This document shows positions 13,410 through 13,968 of a stretch of DNA of 13,968 bases, piece after piece. Position 1 is the first letter of the stretch. Every line of letters begins with the position of its first letter. A model generated the notes under the pieces. It searched no databases. It worked only from the letters and a program-made list of their open reading frames with translations, and was not told the origin of the DNA. The position numbers and the translations under genes are program-made. Source of the DNA: JAICLV01 sp036380925 (lineage in GTDB: Bacteria > Actinomycetota > Actinomycetes > Acidothermales > Acidothermaceae); NCBI GenBank assembly GCA_036380925.1, contig DASVDW010000113.1, forward strand, positions 1-13,968. Direction: 5' to 3'.

Positions 13410-13968
13410 TCAGTCGCGCGGTGGCACTCGCAACTTGAATCGCGCGCCCATCGGGTCGGCGACGGCCGCGAGGTCTCCGTAGGGGGTGGCGTCGGGACCG
13501 ATGAGCACCGAACCGCCAAGCGCCCTCAGCCGCTTCACCGCATCGCCGATCTCATCGACGTGCCAGTACACGTCCCAGTGCGCAGTCTCGTCGTCGCGAA
13601 GGAAGGACGTGGAATCCATGATTCCGGCGAGGTCGGCCCCGCCAGCCGCGTCTCGCATGACGGAGTAACGGAATTCGTCGGTGTCTGAGCCACCGGACAC
13701 CTCCCATCGCAGCAACGTCCGGTAGAACGCCAACGCCGAGGAATGATTTCGCGTGTGCAGCTCGAACCAGCTCGGTGTGCCGGGTTCCTCGAGAGTCGTG
13801 AAACCCTGGAACGTCACCGGCTGCCACAGCCCGAATCCCGCTCCGTTCGGGTCGGAGACGAGCGCTTGAATGCCGAGGTCGCCGACCGGCATCGCGGGGA
13901 AGACCACCTGCCCGCCGGCGCGCTCGGCCGTCGCAAGTGTCGTTTCGATGTCGTTGGTGGCGAAATAG
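13410..13968 (-). CDS. Double-VOC (glyoxalase/bleomycin-resistance fold) protein, CFP32-like, 5' end beyond window
   Basis: About 185 residues are visible. The frame stays open to the window edge, reading YFATNDIETTLATAERAGGQ before the in-frame GTG at 13907, so that GTG is not the true start. The visible part is the second half of one VOC domain (AGGQVVFPAMPVGDLG...SDPNGAGFGLWQP) and a complete second one (PSWFELHTRNHSSALAFY ... HWDVYWHVDEI ... GGSVLIGP ... DPMGARFKL). The order and spacing closely resemble mycobacterial CFP32 (Rv0577), a protein of two fused VOC domains for which glyoxalase-like and other roles have been discussed. The catalytic activity cannot be assigned from the residues visible. 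It is separated from the next operon by 156 bp and may have its own terminator there, though I see no strong hairpin. Confidence 0.85.
   Translation of the reverse strand, partial: YFATNDIETTLATAERAGGQVVFPAMPVGDLGIQALVSDPNGAGFGLWQPVTFQGFTTLEEPGTPSWFELHTRNHSSALAFYRTLLRWEVSGGSDTDEFRYSVMRDAAGGADLAGIMDSTSFLRDDETAHWDVYWHVDEIGDAVKRLRALGGSVLIGPDATPYGDLAAVADPMGARFKLRVPPRD

Overview
The window is high-GC DNA, roughly two-thirds G+C by eye, with very dense gene packing: neighbouring genes repeatedly share ATGA or GTGA, and start codons are often GTG. The gene content points to an actinobacterium, most likely a Mycobacterium relative. It includes a neocarzinostatin-fold lipoprotein, a CFP32/Rv0577-like double-VOC protein, a universal stress protein beside a GH65 protein (as at M. 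tuberculosis Rv2005c/Rv2006), DUF4389 and DUF302 proteins, and sites resembling the DosR hypoxia box. The genus is inferred. I see no tRNA, rRNA, CRISPR array, insertion sequence or integrase. The FtsX gene at the left edge and the VOC gene at the right edge run off the window.

Layout. (A) 1-1228, plus strand: end of an FtsX-type permease and its LolD/MacB-type ATPase. (B) 8616 down to 1211, minus strand: GH65 phosphorylase-like enzyme, tandem universal stress protein, amylo-1,6-glucosidase-like debranching enzyme, a 97-bp gap with a possible internal promoter, then DrrA-like ATPase, ABC-2 permease and a neocarzinostatin-like lipoprotein. (C) 8723-9745, plus strand: a GT4 glycosyltransferase divergent from GH65. 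(D) 10977 down to 9777, minus strand: thioredoxin, OsmC-like protein and DUF302 protein, linked by 4-bp overlaps. (E) 11138-11404, plus strand: a CsoR/CstR-family regulator divergent from D. (F) 13253 down to 11420, minus strand: a four-helix membrane protein, a duplicated DUF4389 membrane protein and a DUF6544-like protein. (G) 13410 to the right edge, minus strand: a double-VOC protein.

How they may work together. Three intergenic control regions stand out. The GH65/GT4 divergent region has a good DosR-like palindrome, and the region upstream of operon F has a second, weaker one. The trx/CstR-like region carries two CsoR-type operator-like elements, one next to each divergent gene. The regulator keeps both cysteines of the CsoR family but has glycine where copper-sensing CsoR has histidine. 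That pattern matches persulfide or redox sensors of the CstR type, and the divergent operon encodes three small cysteine-containing proteins. The working picture is a stress or dormancy locus combining alpha-glucan/disaccharide turnover (B, C), a thiol or sulfur-stress module (D, E), membrane proteins of unknown role (F) and an exporter with a surface lipoprotein (end of B). The least familiar parts are the CstR-like/Trx/OsmC/DUF302 module with its paired operators and the exporter-coupled neocarzinostatin-like lipoprotein.
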